Source of the DNA: Cedecea neteri NBRC 105707 = ATCC 33855
GTDB lineage: Bacteria > Pseudomonadota > Gammaproteobacteria > Enterobacterales > Enterobacteriaceae
Direction: 5' to 3'
Length of the DNA stretch: 64,000 nucleotides
Assembly (NCBI RefSeq): GCF_001571265.1
Contig: NZ_BCTL01000012.1
Location: forward strand, 33,389-97,388
Positions 27,338 through 39,330 of the stretch are shown piece by piece. A program made the translations under genes and the position numbers. Every line of letters begins with the position of its first letter. Position 1 is the stretch's first letter. Under the pieces are notes generated by a model. The model saw nothing but the letters and a program-made list of their open reading frames with translations, was not told where the DNA came from and searched no databases.

Positions 27338-27733
27338 ATGACCACGAAACGTAAGCCTTATGTCCGCCCCATGGCGCCAACCTGGTGGCGGCAGTTGGGC
27401 TTCTACCGTTTTTATATGCTGCGTGAAGGCACTTCGGTTCCGACCGTCTGGTTCAGCATCGTGCTGATTTATGGCCTTTTCTCGCTGAAACACGGCGCAG
27501 AAGGCTGGGCAGATTTTGTGGGTTTCCTGCAAAATCCGGTGGTAATTATCCTCAATCTCATCACCCTGGCCGCCGCCGTGCTGCACACCAAAACCTGGTT
27601 TGAGCTGGCGCCGAAGGCCGCTAACGTCATCGTTAAGGGCGAGAAAATGGGGCCGGAGCCGGTCATCAAGGGACTGTGGGTTGTCACTGCGCTGGTGACT
27701 GTCGTTGTGCTGCTTGTAGCACTGTTCTGGTAA
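27338..27733 (+). CDS. frdC: FrdC, fumarate reductase membrane anchor
   Basis: This 131-residue protein has three membrane segments and matches E. coli FrdC ([31 protein letters not shown]). With FrdD it anchors the enzyme and forms the menaquinone site. It is preceded by TAAGGAGTGCACC. Confidence 0.96.
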   Translation: MTTKRKPYVRPMAPTWWRQLGFYRFYMLREGTSVPTVWFSIVLIYGLFSLKHGAEGWADFVGFLQNPVVIILNLITLAAAVLHTKTWFELAPKAANVIVKGEKMGPEPVIKGLWVVTALVTVVVLLVALFW

Positions 27734-27743
27734 GGAGGCTGAG

Positions 27744-28103
27744 GTGATTAACCAAAATCCAAAACGTTCCGACGAACCGGTATTCTGGGGCCTGTTTGGC
27801 GCAGGCGGCATGTGGGGTGCTATTTTCGCGCCGGTTATCGTGCTGCTGGTTGGCATCATGTTGCCGCTGGGCCTGTTCCCTGGTGATGCGCTGGGCTTTG
27901 ACCGTGTCTATGCCTTCGCCCACAGCTGGATTGGCCGCCTGTTCCTGCTGCTGATGATTGTGCTGCCGCTGTGGTGTGGCCTGCACCGTATTCACCACGC
28001 GATGCACGATCTGAAAATCCACGTCCCGGCGGGGAAATGGGTGTTCTACGGCCTTGCTGCCATCCTGACGGTGGTGACCATTATTGGCCTGCTGACGCTG
28101 TAA
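27744..28103 (+). CDS. frdD: FrdD, fumarate reductase membrane anchor
   Basis: This 119-residue protein has three membrane segments and starts with GTG after AAGGAGGCTGAG. It matches E. coli FrdD ([31 protein letters not shown]). It is the last gene of frdABCD. Confidence 0.96.
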   Translation: MINQNPKRSDEPVFWGLFGAGGMWGAIFAPVIVLLVGIMLPLGLFPGDALGFDRVYAFAHSWIGRLFLLLMIVLPLWCGLHRIHHAMHDLKIHVPAGKWVFYGLAAILTVVTIIGLLTL

Positions 28104-28118
28104 TCGCTTAGCACGCAA

Positions 28119-28150
28119 CAAGGCCTGCCATTGCGCAGGCCTTTTTATTT
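28119..28150. terminator. frd operon terminator
   Basis: AAGGCCTGC-cattgc-GCAGGCCTT followed by TTTATTT. In E. coli the comparable hairpin is the ampC attenuator; here ampR intervenes and its last codons overlap the T-run. Confidence 0.85.
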
Positions 28151-29020
28151 TCCACACTCTCCTGCTAGCCAGGCAGAAAAATCACGCATGGCGGGCGTTT
28201 GCGCGCGCGACTGAAGCCTTGTTAACCAGTAACTTCCCAAACTGATTTCCGTCTCAAACGGACGCACAATCCGTTCGCTGTTCAGCAAATGGGTGAACAT
28301 GTTTACCGGCGCAATGGCGATCCCGGCCCCGGCCTGCGCGGCTTCAAGCATGGTTATTGAGGAATCAAAAACCATGACCAGATGCGTCGGTGACGGGGGA
28401 GCTTCATCCGCAGCCTGTAGCCATGCCGCCCATTCATCACGCCGGTAGGAGCGCAACAGCGTGTGATTCAGAACATCTTTCGGCGTATGCAGTTCAGTAG
28501 CCAGCGCCGGAGAGCAAAGCGGCGACAGCGGCGCGTCGCACAGAAACGTCGCCTCAGTCCCATGCCAGGCCCCGCTGCCAAATCGCACCGTATAGTCCAG
28601 CCCCTCCGCCGCCGGATCCACGCGGTTATTATGGGTTGAAAGCTGGAGATCGATATGCGGATAGCGCCGACGAAACGCCTCCAGGCGTGGCAAAAGAAAG
28701 CCAGTAGCAAACGTGCCCACGACGCCTAACTTAAGTTTTTCTCTCGCCTGGGTGCCGGAAAAGCGATCCAACACGCCCGCTATACGGTCAAATGAATCGT
28801 TTAGCACAGGTAACAGGTTTTCGCCTTCCGTGGTCAGCATCAGACCACGAGACACGCGAACAAACAGCTGACAATGCAGATGTTCTTCCAGCGTCTTTAC
28901 CTGCTGGCTGATGGCGGAGTGCGTAACATTCAGCTCAATAGCGGCATGCGTGAAGCTTAGGTGCCGGGCAGCGGCTTCAAAAGCTCGCAGGGAGTTGAGG
29001 GGGATATAGCTGCGGGTCAT
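28145..29020 (-). CDS. ampR: AmpR, LysR-type regulator of ampC
   Basis: This 291-residue protein begins MTRSYIPLNSLRAFEAAARHL and has the LysR winged HTH (ELNVTHSAISQQVKTLEEHL). AmpR represses ampC when bound to UDP-MurNAc-pentapeptide and activates it when anhydro-muropeptides accumulate during beta-lactam exposure. It is divergent from ampC across 131 bases, the arrangement found in inducible AmpC producers and absent from E. coli. Confidence 0.96.
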   Translation of the reverse strand: MTRSYIPLNSLRAFEAAARHLSFTHAAIELNVTHSAISQQVKTLEEHLHCQLFVRVSRGLMLTTEGENLLPVLNDSFDRIAGVLDRFSGTQAREKLKLGVVGTFATGFLLPRLEAFRRRYPHIDLQLSTHNNRVDPAAEGLDYTVRFGSGAWHGTEATFLCDAPLSPLCSPALATELHTPKDVLNHTLLRSYRRDEWAAWLQAADEAPPSPTHLVMVFDSSITMLEAAQAGAGIAIAPVNMFTHLLNSERIVRPFETEISLGSYWLTRLQSRAQTPAMRDFSAWLAGECGK

Positions 29021-30300
<1,280 letters not shown>

Positions 30301-30308
30301 ACGTGACA

Positions 30309-30333
30309 ACGGCCTGCTAACGCGGGCCTTTTT
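30309..30333 (+). terminator. ampC terminator
   Basis: GGCCTGC-taac-GCGGGCC followed by TTTTTATTT, just after the ampC stop. Confidence 0.75.
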
Positions 30334-30406
30334 ATTTCCGGCTTCGCTCACACTTTATTTCCTGCCGCCATCTACACTTAGCTAAAAACCCTGGAAGGAA
30401 TCTGCT

Positions 30407-30940
30407 ATGCGCATTTGGCCCGCTGTCACCGCGCTCGCGGTCGCATTATTCGTTGTCTCCTGTAGCGCCCCAACGCCCCCACCCAGCGTCACGGTGGTCC
30501 AAAACTTCGACGCTAAACGCTTTATCGGTACCTGGTATGAAATCGCCCGCTTAGACCACAGTTTTGAAAGCGGCCTGAATCAGGTCACGGCTACCTACAG
30601 TTTTATGGATGACGGTGGCCTGCGCGTGATAAACCGCGGGTTTAACCCGGACAGGCAGATGTGGCAGCAGGCCGAAGGGAAAGCTTATTTCACCGGAGAC
30701 CCGAGCGTTGCCGCGCTAAAAGTCTCCTTCTTTGGCCCGTTCTACGGCGGCTACAACGTCATTGCGCTGGATAAAGAGTATCGCCACGCGCTGGTGTGCG
30801 GGCCGGATCTCAGCTATCTGTGGATCCTCTCCCGCACGCCAACCATCAGCAGCGACATCAAACAACAGCTCCTGGCTATCGCCGCGCGTCAGGGCTTTGC
30901 GGTGGATAAACTGATTTGGGTGAAACAACCGGGCAGTTAA
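30407..30940 (+). CDS. blc: Blc outer-membrane lipocalin lipoprotein
   Basis: This 177-residue protein has a lipoprotein signal (lipobox V-V-S-C) and the lipocalin motif [14 protein letters not shown]. Bacterial lipocalin Blc binds lysophospholipids at the outer membrane and is induced in stationary phase and stress. Its stop codon overlaps the end of convergent gdx by four bases, as in E. coli. Confidence 0.95.
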   Translation: MRIWPAVTALAVALFVVSCSAPTPPPSVTVVQNFDAKRFIGTWYEIARLDHSFESGLNQVTATYSFMDDGGLRVINRGFNPDRQMWQQAEGKAYFTGDPSVAALKVSFFGPFYGGYNVIALDKEYRHALVCGPDLSYLWILSRTPTISSDIKQQLLAIAARQGFAVDKLIWVKQPGS

Positions 30941-31254
30941 TGCGTGGAAAGTTTCAGGCCAATGATCCCGACCACAATCAGAGCCAGGCTAGCCAGACGC
31001 ATCGGGTTAGCCGACTCTCCCAGCAGTAAAATCCCGGTGATGGCCGCGCCAACGGCGCCAATTCCTGTCCACACGGCGTAGGCCGTTCCGGTAGGTAGCG
31101 TTTTCATCGCCCAGGCGAGCAAAGCCATACTGACAACCATCGCAATAATGGTGATAACGCTAGGCCACAGGCGACTAAAGCCGTGGGTGTATTTAAGTCC
31201 TACTGCCCAAACGACTTCCAGTAATCCAGCGATAAACAGAACGATCCAGGCCAT
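30937..31254 (-). CDS. gdx: Gdx (SugE), guanidinium exporter of the SMR family
   Basis: This 105-residue protein with four membrane segments begins [26 protein letters not shown]; the conserved Glu13 in LLEVVWA binds the substrate. SugE-type SMR proteins export guanidinium and some quaternary ammonium ions. A guanidine-II riboswitch lies just upstream, supporting guanidinium as the physiological substrate. Confidence 0.96.
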   Translation of the reverse strand: MAWIVLFIAGLLEVVWAVGLKYTHGFSRLWPSVITIIAMVVSMALLAWAMKTLPTGTAYAVWTGIGAVGAAITGILLLGESANPMRLASLALIVVGIIGLKLSTH

Positions 31255-31271
31255 AACAGCTCCAGTAAAAA

Positions 31272-31316
31272 ATGGGGCCGTCCCCGTGGTGAGATGCGCT
31301 TGCGGGTCGTCCCGTA
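31272..31316 (-). ncRNA. Guanidine-II riboswitch (mini-ykkC) controlling gdx
   Basis: On the transcript two short hairpins are capped by ACGR loops: CGGG-ACGA-CCCG (31303-31314) and GGGG-ACGG-CCCC (31274-31285), about 17 bases apart. This is the hallmark of the guanidine-II riboswitch. The second hairpin lies about 20 bases before the gdx start and its GGAG ribosome site, consistent with ligand-controlled translation. Confidence 0.9.
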
Positions 31317-31543
31317 AGGCTTAGGTGAGAAGATGATTTTAGCACCCAAACGGCTGCCTGAAAATCCGTATCCAAACGCCACTCAATGAAATAATCGTTT
31401 CACCAGTCAGGCCTTACTAAGCCTGGAATTGACAGCGAATTCGAGCGCATTTCCGTGATTCATTTTGCCAAAATTATTCATATGATAAAACGTGGTTTGC
31501 CAGCCTGCAAACGCCGCAGTAATGATTAACGTGAAGCGTAAAA

Positions 31544-32152
31544 ATGTATAAAATATTATTGGTTGATAGGTGTTACTTCAGCCGTCAGGGACTGACGCAC
31601 TTGCTCAATCAGAAAAATAATCTGGCTACGGCAGTGAGTATTTCAGAGACTGACAGTTTGCTTCTCGCCCGGGAAAAAATTATTAAATGGCAACCAAATA
31701 TGGTGATAGCCGATTTCAACAGCTTCTCAACCGCATTGCATAATATCCAACAACTTTCGACTATTTATTCCGCCTGTGGTGATACCACGCGTTTACTGCT
31801 GCTGCAAAGCGGGCAGCACGCCACCATTGCCGAATACTGTGCCACGCAAGGCAGCACTGATATTTGGGATAAGTCACTATCATTACCTGCGTTAACGTCG
31901 CTTATTCAGCAGACTATTGCGACTCGCCCGCCGTTCCGCGAAGTAAAACGCCATATTACTCCGCTGCTGACCTTACGCGAAGAGAGGATATTAAAACTCT
32001 GGAAGGAAGAAGCGAATAATGAATATATCGCACGGGTAATGGATATAAGCGTAAAAACGGTTTATACGTACAAGCGAAATATTCGTTTAAAGCTGGGTGC
32101 AGATAATAGATTATCGCTATTCCTGAATATTCCTGAGACGGTTTTAGAATAG
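31544..32152 (+). CDS. LuxR/FixJ-type transcription regulator with receiver-like domain
   Basis: This 202-residue protein has a receiver-like N-terminus (KILLVDRCYFSRQGLTHLL) with a possible acceptor Asp in MVIADFNSF but an altered acidic pocket (DR instead of DD). The C-terminal LuxR HTH reads LTLREERILKLWKEEANNEYIARVM and TVYTYKRNIRLKLG. It resembles RcsA/BglJ-class regulators that often work without phosphorylation. It lies between gdx and ecnB, where E. coli has no such gene. Codon use is more AT-rich than its neighbours. Target genes are unknown. Confidence 0.85.
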   Translation: MYKILLVDRCYFSRQGLTHLLNQKNNLATAVSISETDSLLLAREKIIKWQPNMVIADFNSFSTALHNIQQLSTIYSACGDTTRLLLLQSGQHATIAEYCATQGSTDIWDKSLSLPALTSLIQQTIATRPPFREVKRHITPLLTLREERILKLWKEEANNEYIARVMDISVKTVYTYKRNIRLKLGADNRLSLFLNIPETVLE

Positions 32153-32183
32153 CGGCACGGTTATATTACCGTACCGCAAATCG

Positions 32184-32330
32184 TTATTGCTGAGCTTTTG
32201 TTGCCGCACCAGAAATAGCATGGCCGCCGCTCTGGATATCCTCACCTACACCGCGCGTGGTGTTGCAGGCGGTCAACAAGGATGAAAGAACGACGAGAGA
32301 AAAAAACGCAGCAAGGGTTTTCTTAATCAT
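32184..32330 (-). CDS. ecnB: EcnB, entericidin B lipoprotein
   Basis: This 48-residue lipoprotein starts [17 protein letters not shown]; the lipobox ends L-T-A-C and is followed by [18 protein letters not shown]. It closely matches E. coli EcnB, the bacteriolytic stationary-phase partner of EcnA. AAGGAAAAG precedes the ATG. Confidence 0.95.
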   Translation of the reverse strand: MIKKTLAAFFSLVVLSSLLTACNTTRGVGEDIQSGGHAISGAATKAQQ

Positions 32331-32431
32331 GAGCTTTTCCTTTTACCTATGTTGTTTGTGTATAGCTCGTTAAGCATAGACAAAAAATGGCACAACGAAG
32401 GAAAAGCGAAGCGATTTAGGACTACATGAAG

Positions 32432-32566
32432 TTATTTGTTGGCCGCGCGCTCGATGGCACCGCCGAGATGTTGCAAGTCTCCGCCAAACCCACGCGTGGT
32501 ATTACACCCCGATAGCGCAGCGGCCAGCAGCGAGATAAAAAGAATCTGTTTCAGCAAACGGTTCAT
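32432..32566 (-). CDS. ecnA: EcnA, entericidin A lipoprotein
   Basis: This 44-residue lipoprotein starts MNRLLKQILFISLLAAAL; lipobox S-G-C then NTTRGFGGDLQHLGGAIERA. It matches E. coli EcnA, described as antidote to EcnB. AGGGAAG precedes the ATG. The order efp-ecnA-ecnB is as in E. coli. Confidence 0.93.
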   Translation of the reverse strand: MNRLLKQILFISLLAAALSGCNTTRGFGGDLQHLGGAIERAANK

Positions 32567-32630
32567 CTTCCCTGCCCTGATAAAGCGGCGGCGCGAGCCT
32601 GAAGCACCGCGCCGCGAACCTTCACGAGAA

Positions 32631-33197
32631 TTACTTCACGCGAGAAACGTATTCACCAGAACGGGTGTCAACTTTGATGACTTCGCCAATCTGTACGAAC
32701 AACGGAACTTTAACCACAGCGCCGGTGCTCAGGGTCGCTGGCTTGCCGCCGGTCCCTGCGGTGTCGCCTTTCAGACCTGGATCGGTTTCAACGATTTCCA
32801 GCTCAACGAAGTTTGGTGGGGTCACGGAGATTGGCTGACCGTTCCACAGGGTAACGATGCACTCAGCCTGGTCCAGCAGCCATTTAGCGTTGTCGCCAAC
32901 GGCTTTTTCGTCCGCAGCCAGCTGCTCGAAGGTTTGGTTGTTCATGAAGTGGTAGAACTCACCGTCGTTGTACAGGTAAGTCAGGTTCATATCGACAACG
33001 TCAGCGCCTTCTGCAGAGTCGGTAGACTTGAAGGTTTTCTCAACGCGGGTACCGGTCAGCAGACGACGCAGCTTAACGCGCGCGAATGCCTGGCCTTTGC
33101 CCGGTTTTACGAATTCGCTGGCTTCAACCGCGTACGGTTCGCCATCCATCATGATTTTAAGACCGGCACGGAAATCGTTGCTAGAATAAGTCGCCAT
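32631..33197 (-). CDS. efp: Elongation factor P
   Basis: This 188-residue, three-domain EF-P carries Lys34 in VKPGKGQAF, the residue lysylated by EpmA after EpmB makes beta-lysine. EF-P rescues ribosomes stalled at polyproline. The start [12 protein letters not shown] at 33197 matches E. coli. It is divergent from epmB with only 41 bases between, so the modification enzyme and its substrate share a control region. Confidence 0.97.
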   Translation of the reverse strand: MATYSSNDFRAGLKIMMDGEPYAVEASEFVKPGKGQAFARVKLRRLLTGTRVEKTFKSTDSAEGADVVDMNLTYLYNDGEFYHFMNNQTFEQLAADEKAVGDNAKWLLDQAECIVTLWNGQPISVTPPNFVELEIVETDPGLKGDTAGTGGKPATLSTGAVVKVPLFVQIGEVIKVDTRSGEYVSRVK

Positions 33198-33238
33198 AAG
33201 GCCCTCTGAATTTGTTAACTGGTAGCTTAGCCAAAAAA

Positions 33239-34267
33239 ATGGCACACATTGTAACCCTAAATCCCCCTCACAGAGAAGATTGGTTAGCGCAACTTGCCGA
33301 TGTTATAACCGATCCTGATGAACTGCTGCACATTTTAAATGTAGCCGATGATGAAGAACTGCTCGCCGGGCGTGAAGCAAGGCGTCTTTTTGCCCTTCGC
33401 GTCCCTCGCGCTTTCGTCGCGCGCATGGAAAAGGGCAACCCTAACGACCCACTGCTTCTCCAGGTGCTAACGGCAAAACAGGAATTCGTTGCCGCCCCAG
33501 GTTTCACAACGGACCCGCTGGAGGAACAGCACAGCGTAGTCCCTGGGCTGCTACATAAGTATCGCAACCGCGCCCTGCTGCTGGTGAAAGGCGGCTGTGC
33601 CGTCAACTGCCGCTATTGTTTCCGTCGCCACTTCCCCTATGCCGACAACCAGGGCAACAAACGCAACTGGCAAACGGCGCTGGCGTATATCAGCGAACAT
33701 CCTGAGCTGGACGAAATTATCTTCTCCGGCGGCGATCCGCTGATGGCAAAAGATCACGAGCTGGACTGGCTGATAAGCCAGCTGGAAGCGATTCCTCATA
33801 TCAAACGTCTGCGTATTCACAGCCGTTTGCCGATAGTCATCCCGGCGCGTGTTACCGATGCGCTGGCGGCAAGAATCGCCCGCTCGACGCTTCAGGTGCT
33901 GCTGGTTAATCACATCAACCACGCCCAGGAAATTGGCGACGATTTCCGTTCGGCGATGGCAAAGCTACGCCAGGCAGGCGTCACGCTGCTCAACCAAAGC
34001 GTGTTGCTACGCGATGTGAACGACAACGCGCAGACCCTGGCCGATCTAAGCAATGCATTATTTGATGCGGGCGTGATGCCGTATTACCTGCATGTACTCG
34101 ACAGAGTGCAAGGCGCGGCGCACTTTATGGTGGAAGACGAAGAAGCCCGGGCCATTATGCGGGAGCTGCTGACGCTGGTGTCTGGCTATATGGTGCCAAA
34201 GCTGGCAAGAGAGATAGGCGGTGAGCCAAGCAAGACGCCGCTGGATTTACAGCTGCGACAGAAGTGA
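33239..34267 (+). CDS. epmB: EpmB (YjeK), lysine 2,3-aminomutase for EF-P
   Basis: This 342-residue radical-SAM enzyme has the CxxxCxxC cluster motif in [13 protein letters not shown]. It converts (S)-alpha-lysine to (R)-beta-lysine for EF-P modification. PLP-binding and substrate regions ([34 protein letters not shown]) match E. coli. The start [10 protein letters not shown] at 33239 follows from alignment. Confidence 0.96.
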   Translation: MAHIVTLNPPHREDWLAQLADVITDPDELLHILNVADDEELLAGREARRLFALRVPRAFVARMEKGNPNDPLLLQVLTAKQEFVAAPGFTTDPLEEQHSVVPGLLHKYRNRALLLVKGGCAVNCRYCFRRHFPYADNQGNKRNWQTALAYISEHPELDEIIFSGGDPLMAKDHELDWLISQLEAIPHIKRLRIHSRLPIVIPARVTDALAARIARSTLQVLLVNHINHAQEIGDDFRSAMAKLRQAGVTLLNQSVLLRDVNDNAQTLADLSNALFDAGVMPYYLHVLDRVQGAAHFMVEDEEARAIMRELLTLVSGYMVPKLAREIGGEPSKTPLDLQLRQK

Positions 34268-34280
34268 GAGCATAGCGCTC

Positions 34281-34347
34281 TCACCCTGACCTTTTCTCCC
34301 AACAGAAGAAGCCGCTCAGTATTGCCGTCTTCTGCTGGGTGAGGGTA
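34281..34347. terminator. Long inverted repeat between epmB and yjeI
   Basis: CACCCTGACC...CCCAACAGAAGA pairs with TCTTCTGCTGGG...TGAGGGT. It is a bidirectional terminator-like structure between convergent genes and a divergent relative of the dispersed palindromic repeat. Confidence 0.55.
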
Positions 34348-34359
34348 ATACTTACCGAA

Positions 34360-34713
34360 TCAGTTCGGGCACTTATAAACCTGGCCGGTCATTTTGCTGG
34401 CCGTTGGCGCAAAGCTCGACAGCAGGGTCTGGGTAGGGCTGCTCACGCCGTACAGCACGTTACCGCCCATCTCGGCCGCATTGTTACGCAATGCATTTGC
34501 CGCGCCGCGCATAGAACCGCCCTCATCACCGTGCTGGCCAGACAGCCAGTTGCTCTGTTCACCGGTCGCGGTGCCTAATAGACGGCATTCACTCCCCGGT
34601 TTGTCTTCAACAAAACGAACGCTCTGGCCACCAGAGCTAAGCGGATTGCCCGTGCTACATCCTGCCAGCAGCAGCGCTGCCACAACCACTCCTGATGAGA
34701 CTTTCATGCGCAT
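34360..34713 (-). CDS. yjeI: YjeI, DUF4156 lipoprotein
   Basis: This 117-residue lipoprotein has the lipobox L-L-A-G-C near residue 19 and closely matches E. coli YjeI (QSNWLSGQHGDEGGSMRGAAN; KMTGQVYKCPN). Function is unknown. The start at 34713 gives the E. coli length. Confidence 0.92.
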   Translation of the reverse strand: MRMKVSSGVVVAALLLAGCSTGNPLSSGGQSVRFVEDKPGSECRLLGTATGEQSNWLSGQHGDEGGSMRGAANALRNNAAEMGGNVLYGVSSPTQTLLSSFAPTASKMTGQVYKCPN

Positions 34714-34788
34714 GTTATTCCCCGTAATCAAGGTATTGAGCCGTTATCGCCCGGTAAGCACTTATACCAGAGTGTGAACAAAAGAAAA

Positions 34789-34825
34789 AACCCCCAGACA
34801 TTTCTGACTGAGGGTTTCTTTAACA
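34789..34825 (-). terminator. groL terminator
   Basis: The transcript reads AAACCCTCAG...CTGGGGGTTTTTT shortly after the groL stop. Confidence 0.8.
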
Positions 34826-34842
34826 CAAGGTGCTAAGGCGAA

Positions 34843-36501
<1,659 letters not shown>

Positions 36502-36529
36502 TCAAATTCGTTCAGGTTCGTGCGTCAAA

Positions 36530-36859
<330 letters not shown>

Positions 36860-36903
36860 TTAGGTAACGCCGTCCCATATGGGTTATCGGCTGGTGACCT
36901 GAT

Positions 36904-36934
36904 TAATGGGGATGCGCCTTCCCCCCTTCAAGGG
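36904..36934 (-). promoter_or_regulatory. sigma-32 heat-shock promoter of groSL
   Basis: The -35 CCCTTGAA (36934-36927) and -10 CCCCATTA (36911-36904) are separated by 15 bases on the minus strand, a near-perfect match to the sigma-32 consensus and to the E. coli groE promoter. Confidence 0.88.
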
Positions 36935-36957
36935 GGGAAAACAAAAAAAACTAAAAT

Positions 36958-37434
36958 TTAACGATCGTCCCGGTGCTGGTCGTCGAGGCGCTTTGGCCCG
37001 TCGTCTTTGCGCTGAAACTCGCCGTCGAAGGTATTGCCCCCTTCGCTGCCGGCGCTAAAACCACCGCCCGGCATACGGGAGAAGCGCAAATGCGGCATCA
37101 GCTTCAGCGTCAGGTGCTTTTGCACCGGCGGCAGAAGCAGCAGCAGGCCGAGGAAGTCGGTAAAGAAGCCCGGCAGCATCAGCAGGATACCGGCCATGAT
37201 CAGCGAGACGCTTTTAATCATCTCCGCTGCAGGGCTTTCGCCCGCCGCCATCTTCTGCTGCATCAGCATCAAGTTTTTAAAGCCCTGGTTACGTACCAAA
37301 GAAAGGCCAATCACCGAAGTGAAAATGACCAGAATCAGGGTCATAAAGACCCCCAGAACGTGTGCCACCTGTATGAACAGCGAAATTTCGATGTAAACAT
37401 AGAGGAAAACGGCAATAAGCGGGATCCAGCGCAC
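36958..37434 (-). CDS. fxsA: FxsA inner-membrane protein
   Basis: This 158-residue protein has four membrane segments (MRWIPLIAVFLYVYIEISLF onwards) and a charged tail. It matches FxsA, whose overexpression relieves F-plasmid-dependent exclusion of phage T7 in E. coli. Its normal role is unclear. It lies between groS and aspA, as in E. coli. Confidence 0.94.
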   Translation of the reverse strand: MRWIPLIAVFLYVYIEISLFIQVAHVLGVFMTLILVIFTSVIGLSLVRNQGFKNLMLMQQKMAAGESPAAEMIKSVSLIMAGILLMLPGFFTDFLGLLLLLPPVQKHLTLKLMPHLRFSRMPGGGFSAGSEGGNTFDGEFQRKDDGPKRLDDQHRDDR

Positions 37435-37573
37435 TATACGCTCCTGTCATCGGGCGAGCCCGTTAATGGTCTCGCGAAAAATAGATTAGCAATTACGCGT
37501 AGGGGTGAGATGGCGACGCTATAGACAAAGATCAATGTTTATTGCGTGAATTTTTTCTGGAAATTTTCAACTA

Positions 37574-37639
37574 TTGACCTATATCACATATTAATAATTG
37601 TTATGCGTGGTGCCTTTTAATAAGTGATCCAGGTTACTG
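37574..37639 (+). promoter_or_regulatory. Likely FNR and CRP sites upstream of aspA
   Basis: TTGACCTATATCAC (37574-37587) fits the FNR consensus TTGAT-N4-ATCAA at most positions. AAGTGATCCAGGTTACTG (37622-37639) has the CRP symmetry GTGA-N6-TTAC. aspA is known to be activated by CRP and by anaerobiosis in E. coli. The rest of 37435-37778 is leader without a gene. Confidence 0.45.
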
Positions 37640-37778
37640 CTTTTCGCTATCATCAGCATATCATCACGATAACGCGGTCGAATATGGACATAATCGTCGG
37701 CCTATTAAGCTCACAACCACATTTCGTGTGCGTGAATAAAACAGTGCATTTATCTGCAGCTTTACTAAGAAGGTTCAC

Positions 37779-39215
37779 ATGTTAAATAACATTCGTATCG
37801 AAGAAGATTTGTTGGGTACCAGGGAAGTGCCAGCGGATGCCTACTACGGCGTTCATACTCTGAGAGCGATTGAAAACTTCTACATTAGCAACAGTAAAAT
37901 CAGCGACATACCGGAATTTGTACGCGGTATGGTGATGGTAAAAAAAGCGGCGGCAATGGCGAACAAGGAACTGCAAACCATTCCTAAGAGCATCGCGAAC
38001 ACCATCATTCAGGCCTGTGATGAAGTCCTGAACAACGGCAAATGCATGGATCAGTTCCCGGTAGACGTCTACCAGGGCGGCGCGGGTACTTCTGTTAACA
38101 TGAACACCAACGAAGTCCTCGCCAACATCGGTCTGGAACTGATGGGCCACCAGAAAGGTGAATACCAGTTCCTGAACCCGAACGACCACGTCAACAAATG
38201 CCAGTCCACCAACGATGCGTACCCAACCGGCTTCCGCATCGCGGTTTACGCCTCCATCGTGAAACTGATCGACGCCATCAACCAACTGGGCGAAGGCTTC
38301 CAGCGTAAAGCGGTAGAGTTTTCCGAGATCCTGAAAATGGGCCGTACCCAGCTTCAGGATGCGGTCCCAATGACCCTCGGCAAGGAATTCCACGCATTCA
38401 ACGTGTTGCTCACTGAAGAAACCAAAAACCTGCTGCGCACCGCTGAACTGCTGCTGGAAGTGAACCTTGGCGCAACCGCCATCGGTACCCGACTCAACAC
38501 GCCAGATGGTTACCAGCAGCTGGCCGTACAGAAACTGGCGGAAGTCAGCGGCCTGGCCTGTGTGCCGGCAGAAGACCTGATTGAAGCCACCTCAGACTGC
38601 GGCGCATACGTCATGGTGCACAGCTCCCTGAAGCGCCTGGCCGTGAAAATGTCCAAGATTTGTAACGACCTGCGCCTGCTCTCTTCCGGCCCGCGTGCTG
38701 GCCTGAACGAAATCAACCTGCCAGAGCTGCAGGCGGGTTCTTCTATCATGCCGGCCAAAGTGAACCCGGTTGTACCGGAAGTGGTGAACCAGGTCTGCTT
38801 CAAAGTTATCGGCAACGACACCACGGTGACCATGGCTTCCGAAGCGGGTCAGCTGCAGCTGAACGTGATGGAGCCGGTGATTGGCCAGGCAATGTTCGAG
38901 TCCATCCACATTCTGACCAACGCCTGCTACAACCTGCTGGAAAAATGCATTAACGGCATCACCGCAAATAAAGAAGTGTGTGAGAGCTACGTGTACAACT
39001 CCATCGGTATCGTGACCTACCTGAACCCGTTCATTGGTCACCACAACGGCGATATCGTCGGCAAGATCTGTGCGGAAACCGGCAAGAGCGTGCGCGAGGT
39101 CGTGCTGGAGCGCGGCCTGCTGACCGAAGCCGAGCTGGACGATATCTTCTCCGTCCACAACCTGATGCACCCGGTCTACAAAGCTAAGCGCTATACCGAT
39201 GAAAGCGAACAATAA
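37779..39215 (+). CDS. aspA: Aspartate ammonia-lyase
   Basis: This 478-residue fumarase/aspartase-superfamily enzyme carries the signature [12 protein letters not shown]; it deaminates L-aspartate to fumarate. Upstream DcuA-type transport and fumarate reductase make the full route from aspartate to succinate during anaerobic respiration. AAGAAGG precedes the ATG. Confidence 0.98.
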   Translation: MLNNIRIEEDLLGTREVPADAYYGVHTLRAIENFYISNSKISDIPEFVRGMVMVKKAAAMANKELQTIPKSIANTIIQACDEVLNNGKCMDQFPVDVYQGGAGTSVNMNTNEVLANIGLELMGHQKGEYQFLNPNDHVNKCQSTNDAYPTGFRIAVYASIVKLIDAINQLGEGFQRKAVEFSEILKMGRTQLQDAVPMTLGKEFHAFNVLLTEETKNLLRTAELLLEVNLGATAIGTRLNTPDGYQQLAVQKLAEVSGLACVPAEDLIEATSDCGAYVMVHSSLKRLAVKMSKICNDLRLLSSGPRAGLNEINLPELQAGSSIMPAKVNPVVPEVVNQVCFKVIGNDTTVTMASEAGQLQLNVMEPVIGQAMFESIHILTNACYNLLEKCINGITANKEVCESYVYNSIGIVTYLNPFIGHHNGDIVGKICAETGKSVREVVLERGLLTEAELDDIFSVHNLMHPVYKAKRYTDESEQ

Positions 39216-39233
39216 CTCATCCGCATAAACGCC

Positions 39234-39265
39234 AAAAGGCACGTCCAGTAGGACGTGCCTTTTTC
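39234..39265 (+). terminator. aspA terminator
   Basis: AAAAGGCACGTCC-agta-GGACGTGCCTTTTT, a strong hairpin with a T-run between aspA and dcuA; read-through could still supply dcuA. Confidence 0.9.
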
Positions 39266-39330
39266 ATTTTAACGGTATACGAAAACACAACATTTCATTT
39301 TCATCTCATTAAAACATCAAGGAAGCGACC

